Source: Hamadaea sp013361475
Lineage (GTDB): Bacteria; Actinomycetota; Actinomycetes; Mycobacteriales; Micromonosporaceae
DNA: 64,000 bases
Assembly (NCBI RefSeq): GCF_040654195.1
Contig: NZ_JBFAHM010000001.1
Coordinates: 310,001 to 374,000, forward strand
Direction: 5' to 3'
The notes under the pieces were generated by a model. It was not told the DNA's origin. It made no database searches and saw only the letters and a list, made by a program, of their open reading frames with translations. The stretch's first letter is position 1. Every line of letters begins with the position of its first letter. Shown here piece by piece: positions 16,430-24,533 of this stretch. Position numbers and translations under genes: made by a program.

Positions 16430-17395
16430 ATGGCAGACGCAGGGCGTAAGCCCATGAAGCGTGCGGCCGGACTCGCGGTGGTCGCTGCGGCCGCCTTTGT
16501 GCTCAATGCTTCACCGGTGGCGTTGGGCGCGTTCGCGGCGACGTCGGCGGCTTGTTACGACCCGGTTGTGAGCGGCGCGGCCACTGCGAAGGCGAAGCCC
16601 GGCAGCGTCGGCAAGGTCGACCCGAACGAGTTGACCGCCGCGCAGACCGATGCCCGTGAGAAGGAGACCAACGCCCTGCTCAAGGGCAAGGGTAAGACGC
16701 CGGGCGCGGTCACGGCCGCCGCGACGATCACGATCCCGGTGGTCGTCCACGTGGTCAGCTCGGACGGCACGCGGGCCAACGGGAACATCCCGGACAACCT
16801 GATCACCGCCCAGCTCGACGTGCTCAACAAGTCGTACGCGGGCGGCTACGGCGGCTCGGCGACGGCCTTCCAGTTCCAGCTGACCAAGGTGAACCGGGTG
16901 GTCAACTCGGCGTGGTACCCGATCGTCTACGGCTCGCAGGGCGAGAAGGAGATGAAGGCGGCGCTGCGTGAGGGTGGCGCCGGCACGCTGAACATCTACA
17001 CCGGTCTGCTCAGCGACGACCTGCTCGGCTGGGCGACCTTCCCGACGCGGAAGCTGTCGAGTTCGGACGGTGTCGTGATTCTCGCCGAGTCGGTGCCCGG
17101 TGGCACCGCGTCTCCCTACAACGAGGGTGACACGGCGACGCACGAGGTCGGCCACTGGCTGAACCTCTACCACACGTTCCAGGGCGGCTGCTCCAAGACC
17201 AACGACAAGGTCTCGGACACGCCGGCGGAGCAGTCGGCCGCCTTCGGGTGCCCGGTCGACCGCGACACCTGCTCGGCCTCGGGCACCGACCCGATCCACA
17301 ACTTCATGGACTACACCGACGACGCCTGCATGTACGAGTTCACCGCGGGCCAGGCCCAGCGGATGCTCGACGGGTGGACGGCCTACCGGAGCTGA
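16430..17395 (+). CDS. Secreted M43-family (cytophagalysin/pappalysin-type) zinc metalloprotease
   Basis: A 321-residue exported protease. A signal peptide (about 1-38) and a propeptide rich in Lys/Ala/Thr (to about 100) precede the catalytic domain. HEVGHWLNLYH gives zinc ligands H238, H242 and H248 with catalytic E239, and NFMDY supplies the Met-turn (M293). Paired cysteines near 254, 274, 281 and 300 fit family disulfides. ATG 16430 is preferred because GGGGAGGAGA lies 5-14 bases upstream; an in-frame GTG at 16409 has no such site. Confidence 0.93.
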   Translation: MADAGRKPMKRAAGLAVVAAAAFVLNASPVALGAFAATSAACYDPVVSGAATAKAKPGSVGKVDPNELTAAQTDAREKETNALLKGKGKTPGAVTAAATITIPVVVHVVSSDGTRANGNIPDNLITAQLDVLNKSYAGGYGGSATAFQFQLTKVNRVVNSAWYPIVYGSQGEKEMKAALREGGAGTLNIYTGLLSDDLLGWATFPTRKLSSSDGVVILAESVPGGTASPYNEGDTATHEVGHWLNLYHTFQGGCSKTNDKVSDTPAEQSAAFGCPVDRDTCSASGTDPIHNFMDYTDDACMYEFTAGQAQRMLDGWTAYRS

Positions 17396-17400
17396 CAGGA

Positions 17401-17440
17401 TCTCGCCGCGTTGACTGACTGCGAGGTCAACGCGGCGAGA
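17401..17440. terminator. Inverted repeat after the M43 protease gene
   Basis: Perfect 15-base arms (TCTCGCCGCGTTGAC) around a 10-base loop, 5 bases after the stop and before the end of the convergent gene. There is no T-tract, as is common for high-GC actinobacterial terminators. Confidence 0.7.
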
Positions 17441-17474
17441 AAACGGGGGAACAGGGGTCTTGAGCCGGGGGGCG

Positions 17475-18017
17475 TCAGGCCGCGATCACATCCCGGAGCA
17501 CTGCGGGAACATGCCCGCGTCGCCACCCTCGGCGGCGCGGGCTTCGCCGTTCGGGCGGGGATTCGCGCCACACCTGGGCCACGCCGGACCGGGCTCGCCC
17601 GTCGCTGGTGGGGCCCATGGGGGAGTGCAGCATCGCGACCTCGACGTGCAGTTCGAAGAGGCGCCAGTCGACCGAGTCGTCGGCGCCGGCTCGCGCGGCG
17701 ATGCGGGCGATGACCGCGGCGTCCTCGACCGGCCGGGCCGTCCCGGTCAGGTACGCCTCGACGTCGGTCTCCTCGGCCGGGAAGGCGTGTAGCGCGTATC
17801 GGCCGTCGCGTTCGAGGTCGCGGCGTTTCGGCGAGTCGATGAGGAAGCAGTAGGCACCCTCCTCGGTGATGAGCGGGGAGACGGGGTGCACCCGCGGGCC
17901 GCCGTCGGACCGGACCGTGGCGAGGTAGCCCAGTCCCGGGCCGTACTGGTGGAACAGCGCACGGATCTGCGCGGCGAGCCGGGGAGATGCCGCGGCGAAC
18001 TGCGTCCAGGAAGCCAT
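17475..18017 (-). CDS. Pyridoxamine 5'-phosphate oxidase-like (split-barrel FMN) protein
   Basis: A 180-residue protein with the split-barrel pattern LGYLATVRSDGGPRVHPVSP (about 30-49), typical of FMN- or F420-binding PNPOx-like proteins, followed by SPKRRDLERDGRYALHAFP. The last 40 residues are Arg-rich and poorly conserved in character. Substrate is unknown. ATG 18017 is the start; a LexA-like sequence lies just upstream. Confidence 0.82.
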   Translation of the reverse strand: MASWTQFAAASPRLAAQIRALFHQYGPGLGYLATVRSDGGPRVHPVSPLITEEGAYCFLIDSPKRRDLERDGRYALHAFPAEETDVEAYLTGTARPVEDAAVIARIAARAGADDSVDWRLFELHVEVAMLHSPMGPTSDGRARSGVAQVWRESPPERRSPRRRGWRRGHVPAVLRDVIAA

Positions 18018-18112
18018 ACCACGATTCTATAGAACAGACGTACGAACACCTAGCCGAATCGCCGAGGTAGCGCGGAAGTAGTACATAAAGCCGGGCAGGT
18101 AGAGTCCCAGGG

Positions 18113-18691
18113 GTGCTGCTCTCCGACCGCGACCTCGTCTCCGAGCTGAAGGCCGGCAATCTGCTGCTCGACCCGTTCGAACCGGACCTGATTCAGCCGT
18201 CGAGCATCGACGTGCGACTGGACCGGCACTTCCGGGTCTTCAACAACCATCTCTACACGCACATCGATCCGGCCGTCCAGCAGGACGAGCTGACGGCGTG
18301 TGTCGAGGTGGACGACGATCAGCCGTTCGTCCTGCACCCGGGCGAGTTCGTGCTGGCCTCGACGCTCGAAGTGGTCACTTTGGGCGAGCAGCTGGCCGGC
18401 CGCCTGGAGGGCAAGTCGTCGCTCGGCCGCCTCGGTCTGCTCACTCACTCGACCGCCGGCTTCATCGACCCGGGCTTCTCGGGCCACGTCACGCTCGAGC
18501 TCTCGAACGTGGCCAACCTACCGATCAAGCTCTGGCCCGGCATGAAGATCGGCCAGCTCTGCCTCTTCCGGCTCTCGTCGCCGGCCGAGCATCCCTACGG
18601 CTCGTCCGTCTACGGCTCGCGCTACCAGGGGCAGCGCGGTCCGACGCCGAGCCGTTCGTGGCAGAACTGGCGGACCTGGCCCACGCGCTAG
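18113..18691 (+). CDS. dcd: dCTP deaminase
   Basis: A 192-residue nucleotide deaminase making dUTP from dCTP; the mycobacterial type is bifunctional and makes dUMP directly. Visible family motifs are the start MLLSDRDL, QPSSIDVRLD, GKSSLGRLGLLTHSTAGFID and the C-terminal YGSRYQGQRGPTPSR. The start is GTG 18113. Its end overlaps the convergent acetyltransferase gene by 4 bases. Confidence 0.97.
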   Translation: MLLSDRDLVSELKAGNLLLDPFEPDLIQPSSIDVRLDRHFRVFNNHLYTHIDPAVQQDELTACVEVDDDQPFVLHPGEFVLASTLEVVTLGEQLAGRLEGKSSLGRLGLLTHSTAGFIDPGFSGHVTLELSNVANLPIKLWPGMKIGQLCLFRLSSPAEHPYGSSVYGSRYQGQRGPTPSRSWQNWRTWPTR

Positions 18692-19326
18692 CTCAGGCCG
18701 AACATCTCCAGGCATGGGCGCAAACCCTCGATCTCCACGGGTACGCGTGAATGCTGCGACCAGCGTTCGCGAGTGAGTCGCAGCCGACGGGAAATGGCGG
18801 GCACGCCGCGCACCGCGTCGACCTGGACGCCGTCGGGCTGATAGCCCAGCTTCTCCGAGACGCGCAGCGACGAGTGGTTGTCCAGGAATGCGGCCGAGCA
18901 CGCGCTCAACGCACCGAGGCCGTCGAAGGCCAGGGCAAGCACGGCGGCGCGCATCTGCGTACCGAGTCCTTGGCCGTGGAACTGCCGTCCCAGCCAGGAC
19001 CAGCTGCGGACTTCCCGCGTGACGGCGTACTCCTTGGCGCTCAGGATCTGCCGGCCGATCGGCTCGCCGCCCCGGAAGGCGACCAGCCCGAGACTCCAGT
19101 CGTCGGGCCGCCATTGGCCGAGTTCGGCGAGCGCGCCCAGAATCACCCGGCGTCCGACGTCGGGCTGCTGTGTCCACGGGTGCATGAACGGCATGACGTC
19201 CGCGTCGTGGATCCCCGCCGCGGCGACGTCCCCCAGACGGGCGAGTTCGTCCAGCTGCGGCAGGCGCAGCTCCAGATCGGGCGTACGCACACGTAAGCCG
19301 TACAACGGGAGATGGGCTACCAGCAC
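18688..19326 (-). CDS. GNAT N-acetyltransferase (RimJ/RimL-like)
   Basis: A 212-residue acetyltransferase. The acetyl-CoA loop is recognisable as FHGQGLGTQMR, followed by ACSAAFLDNHSSLRVSEKLGY, the asparagine/serine-rich helix end typical of the RimJ/L branch. Substrate unknown. The start is GTG 19326; later starts are possible. Confidence 0.9.
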   Translation of the reverse strand: MLVAHLPLYGLRVRTPDLELRLPQLDELARLGDVAAAGIHDADVMPFMHPWTQQPDVGRRVILGALAELGQWRPDDWSLGLVAFRGGEPIGRQILSAKEYAVTREVRSWSWLGRQFHGQGLGTQMRAAVLALAFDGLGALSACSAAFLDNHSSLRVSEKLGYQPDGVQVDAVRGVPAISRRLRLTRERWSQHSRVPVEIEGLRPCLEMFGLS

Positions 19327-19448
19327 CGGGTCATCCTTGAGGCTGACCGGTCGCGGGGCAACCGGTTATCGGCGTACCCCTCCTCCGCCCGGTCAGAATG
19401 CGGTCGTCTGTCGGGTCAACCTCATCGTCGTAGCCGCCGCGATCCGGC

Positions 19449-20693
19449 ATGCTAATTGCCGTACTCGAACGACTGCTGTGGTCGTCTCGCCGGCCACTTT
19501 CCCCAGGCACCCGCGCCGGCGTCGGCGCGGCCGCCATCCTGCTCCTATGCTTGGCCATCCTGGAGTGGGCAGACGGACCCGAGCCGCACTACATCGGCCT
19601 GATGGCGACGGCTCCGTTCCTGGCGGCCGCCTTCGCCCCGTGGCGATCCGTGCTGGTCGCGGGCGGCTTGGCCACCGCACTCGGGACCGTGTTCGCCGTG
19701 ATGGGCGGTGCACGCGGCCAGACCACGTTGCTCAACGTCATCGGGATCGCCCTCGCGACCGGCCTGGCGTCAGCCGCCGCCGCGGTACGCCAGAAGCAGG
19801 CCGAGCGGATCGCCGAGCTGTCCCACCTCGCGATGATCGCCCAGCAGGCCGTGCTGCGGCCGCTCGGCCCGACCGTCGGCGGACTGTCGATCGCGGGCCG
19901 ATACATCTCCGCGACGGCGGCGGCCGACATCGGCGGGGACCTGTTCGAGGCGGTCGAGACGGCCTACGGCGTACGCATCATCGTCGGTGACGTCCGGGGC
20001 AAGGGCCTGGAAGCCGTACGCCTGGCGAGCATCGTGCTCGGCTCCTACCGCCACGTCGCGTACGACCGGGCTGATCTGCGGGCCATCGTGGCCGACCTGG
20101 ACCGGGCGGTCGCCCGCAGCGTCGGCGAGGAGGATTTCGTCACCGCGGTCCTCGTCGAGGAACGCGGTGGAACGCTGACCGTGGTGAACTGTGGTCACCC
20201 CGCGCCGCTCCTGCTCCGGCGGGGCAATGTCATCCCGCTCGAACCGCCGGCGCCGGCCCCGCCGCTGGGCTTCCTGCCCTCGGTCAAGGCCCGGGTGGAA
20301 CGTCTGGAGCCCGGTGACCGGCTGCTGATCTTCACCGACGGGCTCGCCGAGGCCCGGCGGGACGGCCGGTTCTTCCCGATCGCGGAGCGCGCCTGGCGAC
20401 TGCTCGGCCATGGGACCGTCGGCGACGGGCTGGCCTCCGTCGAGACCGCACTGGTCGAATGGGTCCACGGACGGTTGGACGACGACATCGCGCTCGTTCT
20501 GCTCGAATACACCGGTCCGCAGCCCGGTGGGCCGATGCCCAGCTGGGAGGTCGGCACCGCGCCGTCGTCGGCTCGGCCGGCCTCGGAGGGCGGCGGATCC
20601 CCGCCGCGGACGCCCTCACCCGGTCTGCCCCCCGATCGGCCGGACGCCGGGCCGATCCAGTCGAGCGGTCCGCGCTCTACGCGTACCGCTTAG
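19449..20693 (+). CDS. Membrane-anchored SpoIIE/RsbU-type PP2C phosphatase
   Basis: A 414-residue protein with about four N-terminal membrane helices (about 20-115) and a cytoplasmic PP2C-SpoIIE domain. Metal-binding motifs are GGDLFEA (about 158), VGDVRGKG, and FTDGLAEAR with GHGxVGDG-LDDDIALVLL. Such enzymes dephosphorylate anti-anti-sigma proteins and activate stress sigma factors. The last 50 residues are Pro/Ser-rich. No Shine-Dalgarno sequence is visible before ATG 19449, so the transcript may be leaderless. Confidence 0.93.
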   Translation: MLIAVLERLLWSSRRPLSPGTRAGVGAAAILLLCLAILEWADGPEPHYIGLMATAPFLAAAFAPWRSVLVAGGLATALGTVFAVMGGARGQTTLLNVIGIALATGLASAAAAVRQKQAERIAELSHLAMIAQQAVLRPLGPTVGGLSIAGRYISATAAADIGGDLFEAVETAYGVRIIVGDVRGKGLEAVRLASIVLGSYRHVAYDRADLRAIVADLDRAVARSVGEEDFVTAVLVEERGGTLTVVNCGHPAPLLLRRGNVIPLEPPAPAPPLGFLPSVKARVERLEPGDRLLIFTDGLAEARRDGRFFPIAERAWRLLGHGTVGDGLASVETALVEWVHGRLDDDIALVLLEYTGPQPGGPMPSWEVGTAPSSARPASEGGGSPPRTPSPGLPPDRPDAGPIQSSGPRSTRTA

Positions 20694-20830
20694 GAGACGA
20701 AACGGGCCGTGCGGGCGCGACGGGCCTGGCCCATCGCGAACGCCGCCGGAAGGGCGCTCGGCGCGCGGTGCCGCCCGATGTAGCGGGCGGGGGTGCGGCT
20801 GTCGAACAGCCGGGCGATGATCACCTTCAT
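20690..20830 (-). CDS. Small basic protein (46 residues)
   Basis: An open frame starting at ATG 20830 with a strong GGGGAGGA ribosome site 5-9 bases upstream. The product (MKVIIARLFDSRTPARYIGR then an Arg/Ala-rich end) is strongly basic and shows no family I know. Its stop overlaps the convergent phosphatase gene by 4 bases. It is divergent from the acyl-CoA dehydrogenase gene and could share its regulatory region. Confidence 0.5.
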   Translation of the reverse strand: MKVIIARLFDSRTPARYIGRHRAPSALPAAFAMGQARRARTARFVS

Positions 20831-21000
20831 AGTCCGTTCCTCCCCTGTCGAGTCACTCTCAGGAACGAAAGCCTCCGAAGAAGGTGACGGGGCGAGCGGC
20901 GTGTCGGGTTGCCCTGGTCGGACCGGGCCTACTCACTTTTCCGGCTTAACGGACGAAAGTGGCACTTCTTTCAACGTGCGCGGTGATTTCTCCCCGCCCG

Positions 21001-21016
21001 GTTACCGCTGAGTAAT
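21001..21016. promoter_or_regulatory. GTTAC-N6-GTAAT half-conserved palindrome (upstream operator)
   Basis: GTTACCGCTGAGTAAT repeats the arm pattern of the perfect palindrome 20 bases downstream, with one arm substitution. It probably forms a second, weaker site for the same regulator. Confidence 0.5.
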
Positions 21017-21035
21017 GTTTGCGCGCTACAGTCGA

Positions 21036-21053
21036 GGTTACTGATCGGTAACC
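21036..21053. promoter_or_regulatory. GGTTAC-N6-GTAACC palindrome upstream of the acyl-CoA dehydrogenase
   Basis: GGTTACTGATCGGTAACC has perfect 6-base arms and a nearly symmetric centre, 28 bases before ATG 21082. It matches the element at 6400 before the EtfD-like gene. A TetR-family repressor of fatty-acid oxidation is the likely binder, by inference. Confidence 0.65.
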
Positions 21054-21081
21054 GGCACACACCAAAGGGCTTGGGGAAGCG

Positions 21082-22932
21082 ATGACGCACTACAAGAGCA
21101 ACCTTCGGGACCTGGAGTTCAACCTCTTCGAGGTCTTCGACACGCCGTTCGGAACCGGCCCGTACGCCGACGTCGACGCGGAGACCGCGCGAGGCGTGCT
21201 GGCCGAGGTCGACCGGTTGGCGCGAGTGGACCTGGCGGCGAGCTTCGCCGAGGCCGACCGGAACCCGCCGGTCTTCGACCCGGCGACGCACTCCGTCACC
21301 GTTCCGGACGCCTTCAAGAAGTCCTTCCAGGCGTTCATGGACTCCGAGTTCTGGCTGCTCGACCTGCCCTCGACGGTAGGTGGCACGCTCGCGCCGCGCA
21401 GCCTGTGGTGGACCATCGCCGAGATGGTGCTGGGCGCCAACCCGGCGGTCTGGATGTACTCGTCCGGCCCGTCCTTCGTGAACACGATCCTCTCGGAGGG
21501 CACGGAGGAGCAGAAGAAGTGGGCGCAGATCTTCGTCGACCGCCGCTGGGGCTCGACGATGGTGCTCACCGAGCCGGACGCCGGCTCGGACGTCGGCGCC
21601 GGCCGGACCAAGGCCGTCCCGCAGCCGGACGGCTCCTGGCACATCGAGGGCGTCAAGCGCTTCATCACGTCCGGTGATCAGGACATGACCGAGAACATCA
21701 TCCACTACGTGCTGGCCCGGCCGGTCGACACTCCGGGAGCCGGCGGTCCGGGCACCAAGGGCCTGTCGCTGTTCCTGGTGCCGAAGTTCCACTTCGACCC
21801 GGAGTCCGGCGAGCTGGGCGAGCGCAACGGCGTCTTCGCCACCAACGTCGAGCACAAGATGGGCCTGAAGGTCTCGGCCACCTGCGAGATGACGTTCGGC
21901 GGGCACGGCGTACCGGCCAAGGGCTGGCTGCTCGGCGAGGTGCACGAGGGCATCCGGCAGATGTTCCTCATCATCGAGAACGCCCGGATGATGGTCGGCA
22001 CCAAGGCGATCTCCACCCTGTCGACCGGCTACCTCAACGCGCTGGAGTACGCCAAGGAGCGGGTCCAGGGCGGCGACCTCAAGTCGATGACCGACAAGAC
22101 GGCTCCCCGGGTCACCATCACGCACCACCCCGACGTCCGCCGTTCGCTGATGCTGCAGAAGGCGTACGCGGAGGGTCTGCGCGCGCTCTACGTCTACGCC
22201 GCGCAGTGGGCCGACAAGGCGCGCATCGCCGCCGCTGCCGGTGACGCGGACGCCGCGAAGAAGGCGACGAAGATCAACGACCTGCTGCTGCCGCTCGTCA
22301 AGGGCGTCGGGTCGGAGAAGGCGTTCGAGCTGCTGGGCTCGGAGGCGCTCCAGACCTTCGGCGGGTCCGGCTTCCTGCAGGACTACCCGCTCGAGCAGTA
22401 CGTCCGCGACTCGAAGATCGACTCCCTCTATGAGGGCACGACCGCGATCCAGAGCCTCGACCTGTTCTTCCGGAAGATCGTCCGGGACAACGGCAAGGCG
22501 ATGCTCACGGTCGCGGCGGAGATCACCGAGTTCCTGTCGGACGACAACGAGAACAGCGAACTCAAGCAGGAGCGCGAGGCGCTGGGCAAGGCCGCCATGG
22601 AGTTCCAGCGGATGGTCGGCGTCCTGACCGGCTGGTTGGGTGAGGCGGCCGGGGGCGACCCCGACGCCGTCTACAAGGTCGGCCTGCACTCCCGCCGGCT
22701 CCTGCTCGCCCTGGGTGACCTGGTGGTCGCCTGGCTGCTCCAGCGGCAGGCGACCGTCGCGCTCGCCGCGCTCAACGGCGAGGTCAGCGAGGCGGACCGG
22801 GCGTTCTACACCGGCAAGATCGCGGCGGCGAAGTTCTTCGCCTCCGAGGTGCTGCCGAAGCTGGGCGCCGACCGCCGCATCATCGAGGGCGCTTCGCTCG
22901 ACCTGATGCAGCTCGACGAGGCCGCGTTCTAA
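21082..22932 (+). CDS. Acyl-CoA dehydrogenase (FadE5-like, long form)
   Basis: A 616-residue FAD enzyme for the first step of beta-oxidation, passing electrons to electron-transfer flavoprotein. The FAD/substrate motif VLTEPDAGSDVGAGRTKA lies near 161-178. The catalytic base is probably Glu451 in LYEGTTAIQSLD. The extra C-terminal region (about 480-616) and total length match mycobacterial FadE5 rather than the usual 380-residue enzymes. A GGGGAAG ribosome site precedes ATG 21082. Two palindromes upstream suggest co-regulation with the EtfD-like gene. Confidence 0.95.
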   Translation: MTHYKSNLRDLEFNLFEVFDTPFGTGPYADVDAETARGVLAEVDRLARVDLAASFAEADRNPPVFDPATHSVTVPDAFKKSFQAFMDSEFWLLDLPSTVGGTLAPRSLWWTIAEMVLGANPAVWMYSSGPSFVNTILSEGTEEQKKWAQIFVDRRWGSTMVLTEPDAGSDVGAGRTKAVPQPDGSWHIEGVKRFITSGDQDMTENIIHYVLARPVDTPGAGGPGTKGLSLFLVPKFHFDPESGELGERNGVFATNVEHKMGLKVSATCEMTFGGHGVPAKGWLLGEVHEGIRQMFLIIENARMMVGTKAISTLSTGYLNALEYAKERVQGGDLKSMTDKTAPRVTITHHPDVRRSLMLQKAYAEGLRALYVYAAQWADKARIAAAAGDADAAKKATKINDLLLPLVKGVGSEKAFELLGSEALQTFGGSGFLQDYPLEQYVRDSKIDSLYEGTTAIQSLDLFFRKIVRDNGKAMLTVAAEITEFLSDDNENSELKQEREALGKAAMEFQRMVGVLTGWLGEAAGGDPDAVYKVGLHSRRLLLALGDLVVAWLLQRQATVALAALNGEVSEADRAFYTGKIAAAKFFASEVLPKLGADRRIIEGASLDLMQLDEAAF

Positions 22933-22945
22933 GTCCTCTCATGTG

Positions 22946-22976
22946 GACGGCGTCGGGCTTGAAGCTCGGCGCCGTC
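22946..22976 (+). terminator. Terminator after the acyl-CoA dehydrogenase gene
   Basis: GACGGCG pairs with CGCCGTC, with an inner GGGCTT/AAGCTC helix, 14 bases after the stop. Confidence 0.6.
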
Positions 22977-23002
22977 TGCCGTTCCGGTGAAGATTGCCAC
23001 AA

Positions 23003-23034
23003 CCTACGGTGTCGTAACCTACGGTGCCGTAACC
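23003..23034. promoter_or_regulatory. Tandem 15-bp repeats (CCTACGGTGTCGTAA / CCTACGGTGCCGTAA)
   Basis: Two adjoining 15-base repeats, each containing a TACG-N4-CGTA palindrome, end 7 bases before GTG 23042. They cover the expected core promoter, so a bound regulator would block transcription of the hemolysin III gene. Confidence 0.6.
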
Positions 23035-23041
23035 TGATGAC

Positions 23042-23725
23042 GTGAGCATGACGGCTGACCTGAAGCAGAAGCTGAAGCCGACCGACATCGGCAAGCCGCG
23101 CCTGCGCGGCTGGCTCCACGCGTACGCGTTCTTCATCGCCCTGGCCTGCGGGGCGGTGCTAATCACGCTGGCCGCCTTCCAGCCCGGCATCGCACCCGTC
23201 GTCAGCGTCGCCATCTACAGCGTCACCGTCTGCGGGCTCTTCGGGATCAGCGCGCTCTACCACCGTCGGGTGTGGAGCGAGCGCGGTTACCAGATCATGC
23301 GGCGGCTCGACCACGCCATGATCTTCATCTTCATCGCCGGGACTTATACGCCGTTCTGCGTACTGCTGCTGGACCAGAGCAAGGCGACCGTGCTGCTCCT
23401 CATCGTCTGGGCCGGCGCGATCGCGGGCGCGGCGGTGTCGCTGATCTGGCCGCACGCCCCCCGCTGGGTCTCCGCCCCGATGTATATCGCCCTCGGCTGG
23501 GTCGCCGTCGCCGTCCTGCCCGACATCCTCCACAACGGCGGTGTCGTGGCCCTCGTCCTGCTGCTGGCGGGCGGTTTGGCGTACACCGTCGGCGCGGTCT
23601 TCTACGCGCTGCGCCGGCCTAATCCGTGGCCGACGGTCTTCGGGCACCACGAGTTCTTCCACGCTTGCACCCTGGTGGCCGCTCTCTGCCACCAGATCGC
23701 GGTCTACTTCGCCCTCTACGCCTGA
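23042..23725 (+). CDS. Hemolysin III/PAQR-family membrane protein
   Basis: A 227-residue protein with seven predicted helices. Family motifs are SALYHRRVWSERGYQIMRRLDHAMIF split across helices 2-3, AGTYTPF, and the C-terminal GHHEFFHACTLVAALCHQ, whose histidines bind zinc in PAQR proteins. Roles proposed for bacterial members include membrane-lipid homeostasis. The start is GTG 23042 or ATG 23048, close behind the repeated operator, which makes a very short or absent leader likely. Confidence 0.93.
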   Translation: MSMTADLKQKLKPTDIGKPRLRGWLHAYAFFIALACGAVLITLAAFQPGIAPVVSVAIYSVTVCGLFGISALYHRRVWSERGYQIMRRLDHAMIFIFIAGTYTPFCVLLLDQSKATVLLLIVWAGAIAGAAVSLIWPHAPRWVSAPMYIALGWVAVAVLPDILHNGGVVALVLLLAGGLAYTVGAVFYALRRPNPWPTVFGHHEFFHACTLVAALCHQIAVYFALYA

Positions 23726-23755
23726 CCCCCAAGATGGCGTCGGTACGGTGAGCGG

Positions 23756-24487
23756 ATGGATCTCAACGCGGACCTCGGTGAGGGCTTCGGGCACTGGACT
23801 CTCGGCGACGACGACGCGCTGCTCGCCGTTGTGACCAGCGCGAACGTGGCCTGCGGCTTCCATGCGGGCGACGCGGGGATCATGCGCCGGGTCTGCGCGG
23901 GCGCAGCCGAACACGACGTCGCCATCGGGGCACAGGTCGGCTACCGGGATCTGGCCGGGTTCGGCCGCCGCAAGATCGAGTATGAGCTGCCGCAGCTCCG
24001 GGACGAGCTGATCTACCAAGTCGGCGCCCTCCAGGCGCTGGCGGCCAGTGAGGGCGCGCGAGTCCGGTACGTCAAACCGCACGGCGCCCTGTATCACGCG
24101 ATCGATCATGTCCCGGCGATCGTCGAAGCCACCCTCGCGGTCGGCCTGCCCTTGCTGTGCGCGCCCGAATCACTCCTGTCGACCGAGGCCGCCGACTCCG
24201 GCGTACAAGTCGTCTTCGAAGGATTCGCAGACCGCGCCTACCGCGCGGACGGCACGCTGCTCCCGCGCGGCAAGCCGGGCGCGGTGATCGGCGACATCGA
24301 GGAGGTCGTGGCCCGCGCGTTGCTCATGGCCGTGGACCAGCGGGTCATCGCGCTCGACGGCACGGTCGTCCCGCACAACGTCGACTCGATCTGCGTGCAC
24401 GGTGACACGCCCGGGGCGGTCACGCTCGCTCAGCGGGTACGCACAGCGCTGGAGTCAGCGGGGGTCGGCCTCCGTCCGGCGGTGTGA
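23756..24487 (+). CDS. pxpA: 5-oxoprolinase subunit A (LamB/YcsF family)
   Basis: A 243-residue protein beginning MDLNADLGEGFG, with ANVACGFHAGD, GAQVGYRDLAGFGRR and YVKPHGALYH, all diagnostic. PxpA works with PxpB and PxpC to hydrolyse 5-oxoproline to glutamate using ATP. PxpB and PxpC are not encoded next to it here. The ribosome site is weak; ATG 23756 opens directly into the conserved start. Confidence 0.95.
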   Translation: MDLNADLGEGFGHWTLGDDDALLAVVTSANVACGFHAGDAGIMRRVCAGAAEHDVAIGAQVGYRDLAGFGRRKIEYELPQLRDELIYQVGALQALAASEGARVRYVKPHGALYHAIDHVPAIVEATLAVGLPLLCAPESLLSTEAADSGVQVVFEGFADRAYRADGTLLPRGKPGAVIGDIEEVVARALLMAVDQRVIALDGTVVPHNVDSICVHGDTPGAVTLAQRVRTALESAGVGLRPAV

Positions 24488-24533
24488 CTGGGTCGTCTCG
24501 CCGCCCAAGGTCAGCATGCGGCAGGATTGTCGG

